Shown here one piece after another: positions 33,601-44,990 of a stretch of 64,000 nucleotides of DNA. The position numbers and the translations under genes are program-made. Source of the DNA: Isoetes taiwanensis (Eukaryota; Streptophyta; Lycopodiopsida; Isoetales; Isoetaceae); NCBI GenBank assembly GCA_021234155.1, contig JAJEKV010000004.1, positions 15,431,059 to 15,495,058 of the forward strand, read 5' to 3'. Under the pieces are notes generated by a model. That model saw nothing but the letters and a program-made list of their open reading frames with translations. It made no database searches and was not told the origin of the DNA. Every line of letters starts with the position of its first letter. Position 1 is the stretch's first letter.

Positions 33601-35281
33601 GAGCATGCTTACTGAAGATGGTTTTGCATATTGAACAAGACTTTCTCTGCCCATTCCATAGACATCCTCAGGTAGCAGTCATATGTAACTAATTTTGTGT
33701 CTTGCATTGTCTTCAATTGCAGTTGAAAAGCTTGCTTTATTTATTTTCTAATCTCAACTGTATACAAATCATTTTTGAAATTCTTTTTATGTACGTGTTT
33801 TGTAAAATCTTATGGCTAGCTATGCCTCCATCTTTATCTTTTGCTCTACATTACAACGAGCTTTGAGCCATGTTGCAGAAAAGATATTAGCCAGTTCGTA
33901 CATGTCGGATATTGTGTGTTTTGAAAATGTGCAAGCAATTTCTGCATCCAAATACCACAAATAGAATAGAATAGATTCACAACTTCCCCAAATATTTCCC
34001 ATCTGTTCACAGGTCTTTCACCAAATCCAAGTTACCTTTTTAGGCCAGCCATGAATTTTGACAATGCCGAAGGCAAATTCCAACCTGAAAAGTCTGCTGA
34101 AATTGGAGATAAAAGCCCTGCGAGCATTGGAGGTAAGAAATCCAACCAACAACTTATGATCCAACAATATGGGTAGCACCAAAATTTTGAATTATGGCAA
34201 AACAGGGTGTATGCAAAGGCCCTAAGGTAACGATATTTAGTCTTTTCAGAATGTTTGTTGTGCAAATGCAACATTTACAAAGGAGATCTGTATCCGTTGT
34301 TATTCAGGTTCATCAGAAGAATAATTTAATTTTGGATGCAAACCTTTCAAGTATGTTAACATCTTCATTAGAGGTGTAACACAAAAGCAATAGGCCCTAC
34401 TAGGAGGTTGCATGCCAGAACACAGCATGAGCCTGGCAAATATTGTAAGTACTATCCATGTTTTTATGTCTTTTGCAGATATTTTCATTGAGGCGAAGGA
34501 AGAACTAATATGACCCCACCTTTGTATGTCTCTATGTAGCCAAATTGGCAGACGATGTACATTCTTTTGCAAAATTGGATCTCTTAAAGACACTAACATT
34601 ACAAAAAAGAGCATGTTGCAGGTTTTGAAGCAGATATTTGATTGAAAGCTTTCTCTCTAATTCTACTTATGTTCCAGCTAAGATTGTATCTCAGAAAATG
34701 AAAAAATATAAGCCTGTTGGTACATGCTTGCAAATCTCTACCAATAGACATGCATATTTCTTCTGTCTTCCATGGCCTATGGCCTTTAAGGGTGTCAAAA
34801 AATAGGAATTCTTTTGGCAACAAGCACCTTGGTTAATGATGACATGTTAATGATAAAAGTAAAAGTACAAAATTCAAAACATTCGAGTTGCAAGCTGTAA
34901 TTTGTTATTTAGTAGCACACAACAATCAAAACCATTCAGGAATTAGTGGATTGAAAGGCCAATGGTCTTCAATGTTGCTCATGATTTTTTGTTTTCTTGC
35001 TATGTGTTTTACCTAAAGACGTGTGCTTCATATTCTAAATTTTCCCTTTGGAATTGATGTAATATCATTCTTTTAGGTTCTTAACTACAACTTGAAAATC
35101 CCCATTATGTTTGTCCAATATCTCTAATATTTTATGTAATTTCATCATATCAACGTAATTAGTGACCAACATAAAGTAGCATAGAAACTACATGTGCAAG
35201 ACATACTCAAGACCATGTTCAACAAAATCTTTTGTGTACCATCCTTTTTGGATGAGAGACCTTGCATATGAACAATTTAGA
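33601..35281 (+). other. Non-coding, probably intron or Helitron interior
   Basis: AT-rich sequence with no domain. Repeated GCAGATATTT/CAGGT-like junctions might be old splice sites, but no exon is identifiable. The second 54-bp repeat is at 34383. Confidence 0.4.
34383..34436 (+). repeat. 54-bp direct repeat, right copy
   Basis: Identical to 32171-32224, 2,212 bp downstream of it. Confidence 0.9.
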
Positions 35282-35285
35282 AGTT

Positions 35286-35339
35286 TTGGCACATGCCTAT
35301 GTTCTTAGGTCGTTGGCACATGCCTATGTTCTTAGGTGG
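35286..35339 (+). repeat. 27-bp tandem duplication
   Basis: Two copies of TTGGCACATGCCTATGTTCT plus AGGTCG/AGGTGG. Confidence 0.85.
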
Positions 35340-35464
35340 ACTTACAATGGACTAATAGTAATTGGATTTGGATGTCCATGTGCTTGGATAATTGTCCTCA
35401 ATTCAAGATTGCTAAACTATTTGCTTCGCTAAGAAATAAATCAACCAGTATATATTTTGAGGCG

Positions 35465-35650
35465 AGTATATCATCTCTATTATTCTATGATCCCTTTCAA
35501 CTCTAGCAAGGCAATCTGATTATGCCTACTCCTTCATGGTTGCATACATCAAAATTGCAATATCATCTCTTTTCTTCTACACCCCCCTTTCAAATGTAGC
35601 AAGGCAATGCACTTCTATCTACTTCTTCATGGTTGCCTATATTCAAATTG
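35465..35650 (+). repeat. Subterminal tandem duplication of about 100 bp
   Basis: Two diverged copies share ATATCATCTCT, CCCTTTCAA, TAGCAAGGCAAT and TTCATGGTTGC. They lie directly before the Helitron end. Confidence 0.7.
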
Positions 35651-35657
35651 TACTCAA

Positions 35658-35686
35658 GCCCGGCAACGCCGGGCATCCATAACTAG
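35658..35686 (+). mobile_element. Helitron 3' terminus
   Basis: A perfect 7-bp hairpin GCCCGGC-AAC-GCCGGGC is followed by 12 nt ending in CTAG, and the next base is T. Hairpin, CTRR end and insertion before T are the hallmarks of a plant Helitron end (rolling-circle transposon). The 5' TC end was not found. The element probably extends left across the F-box fragment. No Rep/helicase is seen, so it is non-autonomous. Confidence 0.8.
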
Positions 35687-36099
35687 TTCTATTCTATTCT
35701 TATAAATCTAAGGTTCGATTCCTTGTAATGACAAGACCGAATTGGTTGATATTAGGTCCCGTTATAAGCCATAAGCTTTTAAAGCATCATTGATTTTATT
35801 TAAAGTACTTGTTGGTCGTGAACCACACCCCCGAGCTAGTATTTTGTTCAAATACTATATTTTTTATTCAAATACCATAACAACAAGATCCAAAGAGCAA
35901 TCCATTCAAATAGTAAGGACAGATTGGAGCAGTGTAGGGGTAGAAGCATGAAAGGGTGGGCAAAAAAAGTGCCCGTATTTTACATTTACAAATTCAAAAT
36001 GTAAGGAAATCCCTCCCCCCCAGAAATTATTATTCTTGGAATGAATCATTAATAGGGCAAATAATTTTGAACTCTCCTCCTCAAGGCCTCGCTCAACCT
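35687..36099. other. Non-coding flank
   Basis: It contains a lone B-box-like AGGTTCGATTCCT at about 35710 without an A box. Otherwise it is featureless. Confidence 0.4.
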
Positions 36100-36230
36100 T
36101 CCTCCCCGGCGAACCTCCATAGCAGTAAAGCTTGACATCCATATTCAACCTCCATAGCCGAAAAGCTTGACATCCATATTCAACCTCCATAGCCAAGATC
36201 AGACCTCCATAGCCAAAAGCTTGCATTTTC
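36100..36230 (+). repeat. Degenerate tandem repeat
   Basis: Three to four units contain CCTCCATAGCC, AAAAGCTTG and ACATCCATATTCAA. Unit lengths vary between about 25 and 45 bp. Confidence 0.7.
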
Positions 36231-36479
36231 AGAGAGTGAAGCACCTGTGGAAGAGATCATGATGAAGCAGCTTGGAACAAAGACATCTCCAAGGAAATCT
36301 CCTCAAGAACAAACATGTAAAGCCCATGCCAAGGTCTCCCACTAGAACCGCCGTCCCAAAACTCAAGAGTGGGTCTTCTTCAGATTGGGAGGTCTTGTCG
36401 CCTCAAGTTTGACAAGGTAAGCATCAAAGCCTTTAGGAGCAACAATTTTGATAGCATGTTTCCGTGGCTAGTGCAAATA

Positions 36480-39400
36480 GTGTGATGTTTGGGGTTCTCA
36501 AGCCCCCGCCGTTAGGGGTTATCAAGAGTGCGTGGATTAAGCCCGGTTAGATGGGCGATTTTTTTTTTCGGTATGAGCATGTTTTTGTAGGAGGGACATT
36601 GCAAATCATCACATTCCATTGTATTTTGCCCGAGCATATGCACTTCATTACAAAGGAGTAAGCATTGATTGGGATGAGGTGAAAGCAAGTGCAAGTCTTC
36701 ATTCAAAAGGCTCTCAAAAAGAATTGACCCGTATGTAATTAGCTACAAGAAAGTCTTCCAATGTTAAAGCTATTAAATGTATGCCTCGTGTAGAATTGGG
36801 GGCAGCTGAAAATGATGAAAAGGTGGAGGGAAACAAGAGCATTAGATTCTGGCTCCATGCTTGATGAAATACGCACTTAAAAAAGAGGAAAGGAAAAACA
36901 ATGGAAATTGAACTGCTGAAGCATGAGAGTGATAAGAGCTTTGACAAGACTTGTGCGAGTAAAGATGCAAAAATATGTGAGCAGCTCAAAGATATGGCAG
37001 TTTAAAAGCAAGCGGGAAGCTAACTGATGTGCAAATGGCTTTGCATCCCATTTAGAGGAGGAGAAATCAAGTTATATTGCTGACTTAGATGCTCTAATGA
37101 TTCCCATTGATTGTTTAAAGGCTGATTTGCAAGAATTAGAAGCCGCCATTGAAAAAATCAGCAAGGATTTGGAAGTTAATTCCAACCTGTGAGAATAGAA
37201 TAAAGGAGATGACTAAGCATTTGGAAAGATCAGACCCGATAGGGTTCCGCAGCCCGGCCCCATACTGCGCAAAGAAGACGAGCTGGTCATTCTCACATAT
37301 AAGCAATACTTGCAAAGCACTGCAATGATTGCCTTGACTCGACCATGGTAATATCTCCACTTTGTGGTCATACATATTGTCTATTTTGTCTTGTATTCGT
37401 GGTTTCAACGACAAATACATGTGTACATGATTGTTCATGGTCCGAGGACTCGCGATAATCGCTTTAGGAATCCCTTCCAAGGTACATCTATTTCTATTTT
37501 GATTACATAATTAGTTTGAGTGTACTTAGATGTAGTTAGTTTCCATCATGTACATAATCAGATTAACATTTGATTTGGCGTGGTTTTATCTTTTACCGTA
37601 GAAGAGGAAATGTATTTGCTTCTCAGATTTTTACATTTACATGTGCCATGAAGTGCTTTTTCTCGAATTCCTTTACATGGTGTATTAATAGGGTGTATTG
37701 CATTGATCGTTTTTTGCATTTACATGTGATCGTAAATGCATATGAATTTGGTATTTGATTTTCCTTTTACATTCAATGCCGAATGATGTATTTGATAGGG
37801 TGTATTGATAAAATATTTTGTTCTCAAATGCATTTGAATTTAGTATTTGGTTTTCCTTTACATTGTGATAGCTATGTACACTAATGTACTTCTATTTTGT
37901 CGCTACATTATCGCCAGAAAGTTTGCCCCGTAGTAAAAACCTACTTGCATGTAATTAACATTTGTTCTGCTTTTGATTTGCATCTGATTGTTTTTTTCTT
38001 CAGATTTTGCTTCTATCTACTCTACATCTCCCTTGATTCTCAATCAAGTGTTTACATTTTTTATTGACACCCAATTGTGTCAATGCAAACATGGGTAGTA
38101 TCAAGAAAGGAAGAAGTAAAACTCAGCAGTAAACTAAACAATTCATGTTTCGCACTATGCTTAAGTTCGAATATAGCAAAATTTCATGTTGTAGGTGAAA
38201 AGAAGAATGTTATTGGGAAGGGGTTGCATTTACCATTCTCGACATCCCAATTGCTGAACTGGCACAAAAGATGCCGCTATCGATGTTGGAAGTCCATCCA
38301 CATCTACATCACCTTTGAGAATTGCAACAACTCATAAGCAATCGCTGAAGGATTTGGAGACGAGGGGTATGTGGAAGGTAGGGTGATTACATTCTGATTA
38401 CATTAAGATTGCATCCGTTGTAGTTAGAGTTCACTAATGTTCAATATTTTGCAGCAGAGGTTGTTTTCCAAAAAAAGAGATCCCACTGCTGAAGCCGAAA
38501 TGCTATTATTGGAGCAACTAGCTAAAAGCCCGTGAAAGTAATTCTCTCTCCTTTCGTGGTTTCTATTTTTTTTTTTTTTTTGTATTTTGAAACTTACGCT
38601 GACGTTTACGATAAAATTATTGAAGATGTTGGTGATTTACATTGAAAACAAATCCCCAAAGTCGCCGCTGAAGTTCAAGTTGAGGAAAAAGGCTTGTTCT
38701 TTGGCGTGTACGTGTTTGTTTTTTGTCTTGCTTTCAAAACATTAGAATGAAGCACTTTCTTGTCTTCAGAGACTTGCGACGCATTCAAAGGAGCTAGATG
38801 ATGTTGAAGAAGCCTTGGAGATTGCAGCCAAGGCAACCACTAAATTTATGGTCAAAGCCGATGCCAAAACAAATTGAAAAAGAGAGTGCAAAACCAGAAA
38901 GTGGACATCCACTGCAAAACGGTAATTGCTAGCTTACATTGACTTACTTATACTTCAGTAGCTTATTATATTTTACTCGCTTTTGCAGGTGTCTAAACCA
39001 TCGGAAACAGAGATTGGAAGGTATCAATTTATGCTTTATTGTCATGGATCAATTGTTAATATGACACTAACATTGACTTACTTATACTTCAAGAGCTTAT
39101 TATATTTTACTCATTTTGCGTGTCTAAACCATCGGAAACAGAGATTGAAGGTATCAATTTATGCTTTATTGTCATGGATCAATTGTTAATATGACACTAA
39201 CATCTTGGATCCGACAAACAAAATGATGACAAGGATAAACTTATGGAATTCATGCCATTCACGCCATTCAAGAACCGGTCCACGGGCTGAAATGAAAGTG
39301 GTTGCATCCGACATAGCAATTTTATGTGCAACTTACTCTAAAATGAGTAGCCGCTTAGTGGATCTTTATGGCGTGTAATAACCCGGTTGTAACCGAATCA

Positions 39401-39840
39401 GTATTTGTTGCTATTCCTTGTCTCTAATGTTAATCTTAATCTAATCCGTGTGCTTGTATGAGACATTGCCTTTCGAAAGGAAGAGCAAAATCTTTTTTTT
39501 ATCCCGCTACAACTATACAAGGTTTAGAGAAGCTACCAGCAAAAAAAAGAAAGGGTGAATCACCAAGGATCATCAATGTCATTGAAATAGTGAAATCAGG
39601 GATGAAGGGGATTGTGGTAGCTAAATGCCATCATATCCTTGCACCTATCCTTGAGAATGACCATTTTGTGTCGGGCTGCTTTTACGCCGCACCATCTCGA
39701 TTCCAAGATCCTACCCGCACTGTGAATTCACGCCTTGAATCCTCTTACAAAGTTATGCATCTAACGAGAAAGCAATCAAAGGGTATGTAATACTTTAAGT
39801 TGTTGCTTTGCTTTTCTTCGCTAATTTGGTCTACTAAATT
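36480..39840 (+). pseudogene. Eroded multi-exon sequence upstream of a Ulp1-like domain
   Basis: Coding-like patches rich in Lys/Glu at 36640-37180, 38480-38900 and 39458-39790 alternate with AT-rich, stop-dense patches resembling introns. The longest open part (39458-39790, 110 codons) has no recognised domain. Position just before the Ulp1-like piece suggests they come from one captured or decayed gene. Alternative: unrelated fragments side by side. Confidence 0.35.
38938..39200 (+). repeat. 134-bp tandem duplication over a putative splice site
   Basis: The two copies start ATTGACTTACTTATACTTCA. The first contains TTTTGCAG-GTGTCTAAACC, like an intron 3' end. In the second the AG is lost (TTTTGCGTGTC). 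Confidence 0.85.
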
Positions 39841-39849
39841 TCGTGGATA

Positions 39850-40215
39850 TGTAGGCTGCACACACAAATGTTAACCACATCGACGGTCAAGTATCTAGAG
39901 GCCGATTTCATGAAGAGAAATAATGTTAATCGGATTCAGCAAGTAGAGGTGCCGCAGCAGTCCCGATTTAACATCATGTGGGTTGTATGTGATGGGATTT
40001 ATGCACAAATATGTTGAAGCTCTTGTCTCTCGGTAGAGATATGGAAGTAAGTTGTATGCCTTCCTTGTATGTACCGTGATCTCATGTTCCTTTAAATATT
40101 TCTAACCTTATTTATGGATGTCACAGATTACATCTAAATGGTTCTCTCATGAATACGATTTCCGTCACGATTTTACAATTTCTAATAGATGCTTTGGTCA
40201 TGCATTGTGATGCCA
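39850..40215 (+). pseudogene. Ulp1-like cysteine protease fragment (C48 family)
   Basis: The text encodes VEVPQQ followed, after a frameshift, by CGLYVMGFMHKYVEALVS. This is the oxyanion Gln and catalytic Cys region of Ulp1/SENP proteases, which remove SUMO from proteins. The usual Asp before Cys-Gly is not preserved and a stop follows. A second exon-like patch at 40130-40200 fits the sequence after the catalytic Cys. Ulp1-like domains are often carried by plant MULE and CACTA transposons, so a transposon origin is likely; no terminal repeats of such an element were seen. Confidence 0.7.
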
Positions 40216-40539
40216 ACTGAAAGAACGACGCCCAAATTCTTAACCCCTCCGATTTTTTTGAGCTGATCATGAGTCCGAAAGTATCTGATTTTGCAAGATG
40301 AACTATGTAACAGTTTATATATATATCTTTTGTTCACATTTGTGTTCACATTTCCTATCATAAGGAATGTGTAAATGACATTATGCTGAATAGTATACTA
40401 CTCGATAGTATACTTTATGACTATGTAAGTTTTTTTTGAAGAAAAAAGATTTCTGATTTAAAGAAGCCTTGTACCCTTTTTTGGTCAATCAAAACAAGCT
40501 TATTTGATTGTTTTGACCGATATATTTTGTGACCTTGTA

Positions 40540-40740
40540 CCACACACCACACCCTCCACCACACTTCACCACCACCACCACACTCCACCACACCACATCA
40601 CACCACAATCCATGACACCACACCACACCACCACCACCACACCCCACCACCACACTCCACCATACCACATCATACCACCACACACCACCACCATTTCACC
40701 ACCACACTCCACCACCGCTTCCACACTCCACCATTTGGTG
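40540..40740 (+). repeat. CAC/CCA-rich array
   Basis: About 200 bp of degenerate CAC, CCACCA and CACCACA units. Frames on both strands are open but encode only His/Thr/Pro or Val/Trp/Gly repeats and are not genes. Confidence 0.9.
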
Positions 40741-40835
40741 TATGGTGTCCGTGTGTGGTGAATGGTGTGGTGTGTGGTGAGGATGAATCTTCCGATGAAT
40801 CTTGAGTCTTGAATCTTGAATCTTGAGACCTTCAC
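40741..40835 (+). repeat. GTGTGGTG tract and GAATCTT repeats
   Basis: GT-rich text complementary in style to the CAC array is followed by about five copies of a 7-10-bp GAATCTT-containing unit. Confidence 0.75.
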
Positions 40836-41079
40836 ATGTTGTTTTTTACAACTTACACTAAGTATAACAGCCTTGGAACTATATAAACAATATATTAATG
40901 TTTGTGTTTTAAACTGTTCACATTTCGATTACATTGGGTTTGTAAGTCCATGCCTTAGTGCATAGAAAAGTTACTTCAACAACAAGTTAACGATACAGAG
41001 ATTCTACAATCGGGCAAATTTCCCAAAGAACATTTCATGCCAATAGTTAGTCATTCATATGCATAAGATGTACCTTTAA

Positions 41080-42142
41080 TCTTATGTTTGACCGGGCTCC
41101 AATGGAAATCTCACCCCACCATCGACTCTGGATGGACAAGAACTTTCTTTCCTTGAATAAGCCTGTACTTTTGATGGCAACCAGGAATCAATTCAAAGTA
41201 GTTACCAGCTATAACTTCATTACCACAATAAAATTCATTTCCATAGTCATCCTTGATGTCTTCTTCGAGGGCATGTTTCACTTTCGTGCATTGATGAGAT
41301 AATAAGGGACCCTTTCATAATTGTCTGGGATGTGAATGATGCAAAAATAATCTCCAACCTGACCGCGTCTCATCCACATTGTCCACGCCATTTGCCCACA
41401 AGTCCTCCTGCACTCCATCTTCTTTCAACATTGTCCCCTGCTTGTAGGCTCTAGTTTTCTCAACTCCCACCTACCACAATGATCAGCATTCTCACAAGCA
41501 GGTGCCAATCAAAATTGATGCATGCCTTACAAAAACATGAAAGAGATCTACACATTAACTTTTTGGATCATTTGGATCTATGGATGATACTCAATGAAGA
41601 GATTGCACCCTTTCATCGAGGAGCACATCAAATCTTTGGGAACGGCCAATGTCGACACCTTCCAAAATACCCTTTCCACATCAGAAATTTCTCTTCAAGA
41701 ACCTCACATGCGTTTCGTGATTTTTATCACTTTCCCATCCTTTTTCTTTGTTCGCCTCGAGCCATAGTTTGGCTATGGCTCCTTCTCCATCATGTGTGCC
41801 CTTCCCATGTCCCGAGCCAAAGAAATTCCAGTGCATTCTCGATCTTATGCTCTTTGATGATACCTAGTTACATGATAGAAAGCTCTTCTTCGACTTGAAT
41901 TGGGCTGCACACCACGTAATTCAAACTAAGTGGTATTTCATATGACCAGCACCATTTTCTTTCAGCCAATTGAGGTGCATCTTGTATGCTTTTTGTACAT
42001 CAACAGGAGGATTGAAATCTGAACCCGATGCTGACCTCGAAGTGCTTGCATGAGAGTCCAATCCTTCTTCCATAGTTTCTTCTTCAACTGGTGCTTTAAG
42101 ACATCGGTCCATTCTAAAGAAAGGGGATATAACATCCTGCAC
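41080..42142 (-). pseudogene. Unidentified eroded coding sequence
   Basis: The reverse strand has protein-like patches: 41921-42142 (73 codons, Ser-rich start, ends in GAGHMKYHLV) and coding-like text at 41090-41350 containing a YGNEFYCGNEV-like stretch. They are broken by stops. I do not recognise the family. Only the reverse strand keeps plausible composition; the forward frames here look like shadows. Confidence 0.35.
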
Positions 42143-42358
42143 AAAAAATCAGATTATTAACCAGATTTGTATTACTGCTTGAAGGGATTTGTATTACTGC
42201 TTGAAGGAAAGGGATTTCAATTTCTTCAAGATACATTTGTTTCTTGAAGTGCATTCGATTTAGGAGCAGCTATAATCGATTCGGGCCAAGTTTTCGTTGA
42301 GGTAGAATCCGGAGCCATGTTTGATCGATTGAGGAAAGTTCAAAATGTGCGCCAAAGT

Positions 42359-42382
42359 TTTTTTTTTTTTTTTTTTTTTTTT
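42359..42382. repeat. Homopolymer T tract, possible reverse-strand poly(A)
   Basis: A run of about 23 T. On the reverse strand it is an A run preceded about 20 nt upstream by AATAAA (forward TTTATT at about 42395). That would fit the tail of a reverse-strand retrocopy, but nothing recognisable precedes it. Confidence 0.5.
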
Positions 42383-42406
42383 CGCAGGCAAGATATTTAG
42401 ATTTTA

Positions 42407-42927
42407 TTGATAGAGAAGCTAGTACAAGATTTCGGGAGGATTTGGTATAATTATGGAGAATATTGTACGTCAACCGCCTTTATTAATGATAGGCAACTCC
42501 ATGTAAAATTCAAAATGTACATTACAAACACTTTAACCCAGTTCAAATTTTTACATCAATATACAAAAAAATTCAATCACCCTTTCAACCTTCTACCCCT
42601 AGTATTGATGATGAGGATCATTCAACAGATGTGTTGTACACAGGGAAGTACAAGAGTAATTTCAATAATAAAGGCAAAATTGGACCATGCTAAAACGGTG
42701 ATATATTTAGCCATTTGAAAATTAGCTGCCCAAAACTTGGAAAAGAAATTATTTATTATAATTGTAAGGGCAAAGGACATGTGTCTGCAAATGGTTCTTT
42801 CTCCAAAGGGGGCTTTCAGGCAGTGGCAGAGGCAAAGGAGCAGGAACTCGTGGTGGCTATTTTGACAGAGTCAAGGTGCTGCCAAAGGAAACCCTATAGT
42901 GAACCTTACTCAGAAAGCAGGGAATGA
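42407..42927 (+). pseudogene. Ty1/copia gag with two zinc knuckles
   Basis: A decayed copia gag, the structural RNA-binding protein. SNFNNKGKIG is followed by a degenerate first CCHC knuckle and then YNCKGKGHVSAN, the second, whose last Cys is replaced. A Gln/Glu-rich stretch follows (AVAEAKEQELV). The capsid part upstream is poorly preserved. It belongs to the same family as the pol blocks downstream. Confidence 0.7.
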
Positions 42928-43504
42928 TGGAGATGAAACAAATGAAGATGAAGAGGTATGTAAATCTGAGTTACATGCATTAACGCATAGGAAAAGTGAC
43001 TCGAAATTCATGATTATAGATTCAAAAGCTGAGAGGACAGTGACTTGTGCCTCGAAAATTCTTAAAGATTGCAAGGGAAGAGGAGATGGACATGTCCAAC
43101 TAGGGAATGGGGATCTTCAGGAGATTGAAGATAGTGGAATGCTCGAATTGTTTGACCTCCAAGGAAGAGTAGTTAAATTGAAAGATGTACTCTGTATTTC
43201 AGAGCTTCTTAAAGACTGCAAGGGAAGAGGAGATAAACATGTCCAACTAGGAAATGGAGATCTGCTCGAATCGTTCGACCTGCAAGGACGAGTAGTTAAA
43301 TTGAAATATGTACTTCGTGTTCCAGAGCTTGCTAGAAATTTAACTTTTGTGTGCCAGTTAGTAGACCTTGGCTACAAGATTGTCTCTGAAAGATTGCAAT
43401 GTAAAGTTTTTATGAATAATAAAACCATATTTGTTGGAAAACGTGTTGGGAACCCTTTTGGCTTAAACGCAGTGCCAAGTATCAGACCTTTTTCCACAGT
43501 ATAG
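42928..43504 (+). pseudogene. Copia protease and pre-integrase region
   Basis: FMIIDSKAERTVTCASK stands at the copia protease active-site box (normally D-S-G-A; here Gly-Ala is lost). VQLGNGD and LKDVLCISEL then match the flap and pre-integrase region. The segment from ILKDCKGRGD to about the VLC/VLR motif is duplicated in tandem (43056-43200 and 43205-43325). It then continues to LARNLTFVCQLVDLGYKI. The frame is open but the catalytic motif is broken. Confidence 0.72.
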
Positions 43505-44396
43505 GAGTCTTTTTTTTCGAGCCATTTGATTCGTCCATGTAAGCAAATAAATCATTATTCGTTTTCCACAATCTATTTTGAGAGGTGTCTTAAACCAGTT
43601 CCGTACAGCAGGGGAGTCCCTTTTTCTTCCGGGGAATAACCCTCGCTACAAAACAAGACAAATAATTCTATCCAATCAGAGCCCCTTTTGCCTAGAATTT
43701 AGGGTTTCGGAAAAAAGGGCTGGACTGGAATCATTAACACTGGAACTATAATCGTTGGACTGGAATCGAAGCTCCATCTTCAAATACATCTTCAATCAAA
43801 GCTCTATCTTCAAATATATCTTCAAATATGGAATGCAATGAATGTCATGTCGAATTGCAGGCCGAATCTGCAGGTCGGATTGCCATATGCCGAATCTGCA
43901 TATCGGATTTGGACAAAGTTTGCAGATCGAATTGCTTGTCAGATTACTTGTTGCAGGTCAAGTTGCTTATTGGGTCGAATTGCTGGTCGATTTAGAGGGT
44001 TGAAGCAAGAATGACAGTGTCGAAGCAAGGCTCTCTATGACAAACATGCAAGAAAACTATGAAGAGATTGATGAGTAGTGGACAAATAGATTTTATGAGA
44101 CATGTCTTATATTATAAGACACTTTATAATGCAGTTGTGGAAAAGTAATTTTCTTAAGACATGTCATAAGAATGACATGGCGCCTCAAATGCTGTCTTGT
44201 AGTTATAAGACAGTCATATTTTAAGCCAACCGTGGAAAAAGGGCGTCAATATAATTGCATGTCCATCCATTAAACATGGCATGAAAGGCTATGTCAATAT
44301 AATTGCATGTCCATCCATTAAACATGGCATGAAAGGTTATGTCATGTGAACTCCAAGACTATGGAACTCTTAATTAAGATTAGATCAGATTAAGAT
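43505..44396 (+). other. Insert between two protease copies
   Basis: About 900 bp without pol homology. It contains degenerate repeats of GAATTGC/TCGGATT at 43840-44000, ATAAGACA-type inverted repeats at 44090-44215 and a 48-bp duplication at 44245-44340. Confidence 0.45.
44245..44340 (+). repeat. 48-bp tandem duplication
   Basis: Two copies of GTCAATATAATTGCATGTCC and following text, offset by exactly 48 bp. Confidence 0.9.
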
Positions 44397-44648
44397 TATG
44401 ATTATAGATTCAGAAGCTGAGAGGACAGTGACTTGTGCCTCGAAAATTCTTAAAGATTGCAAGGGAAGAGGAGATGGACATGTCCAACTAGGAAATGGGG
44501 ATCTTCAGGAGATTGAAGATACTGCACGTGGAATGCTCGAATTGTTCGACCTCCAAGGAAGAGTAGTTAAATTGAAAGATGTGCTCCATGTTCCAGAGCT
44601 TCTTAAAGAAAGGTTTGATCAGTGCTCAACAAAATGAGAATGAGGAAT
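44397..44648 (+). pseudogene. Second copy of the copia protease segment
   Basis: It repeats 43010-43215 (MIIDS-AERTVTCASK to LLK) with a few differences. It then jumps directly to integrase sequence that resumes at 48742 after the inserted element. The intervening part of pol, including the first integrase catalytic Asp, is missing. Confidence 0.75.
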
Positions 44649-44990
44649 TGTTAGAGCCTGAACTCTAACCTTGCAAGAAGGATGAAAAACCCAACAATCC
44701 AAGCTCAATCTAACAGAGCAAGGCAATGCACAACATAAAGATTCATCATCTCCATAGCTAGATCAAGCAAAACACTCTCTCCTCAATACATTGTCCTCTG
44801 TTCTTCTCTCTCTGCTCCGATAATACAGTGGTCATCATGGATACGTGCAAATATCTTGCACGCGTGCATGTGCGTATATCACTCCATATACGGTATATGG
44901 TCTCCTATAGTGGTGAGTGTGGTGAGTGGTGAGTGTGGTGACGAGTGTGGTGTGTAGTGATGAGTGTGGTGAGTGGTGACCACCCCAACA
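44649..44990 (-). repeat. 3' LTR of the gag-protease element
   Basis: The 342-bp LTR starts TGTTAGAGCC and ends CCCCAACA on the forward strand. It includes an inverted TATACGGTATATG-like palindrome near 44888 and a GTGGTGAGT-type minisatellite at 44905-44980. Confidence 0.88.

Noticed and set aside
35708-35724. Perfect B box AGGTTCGATTCCT
   Set aside because: No A box lies at the required distance upstream. It was not called as a tRNA or SINE.
40489-40835. Open frames rich in His/Thr/Pro or Val/Trp/Gly
   Set aside because: They are translations of a CAC-rich simple-sequence array.
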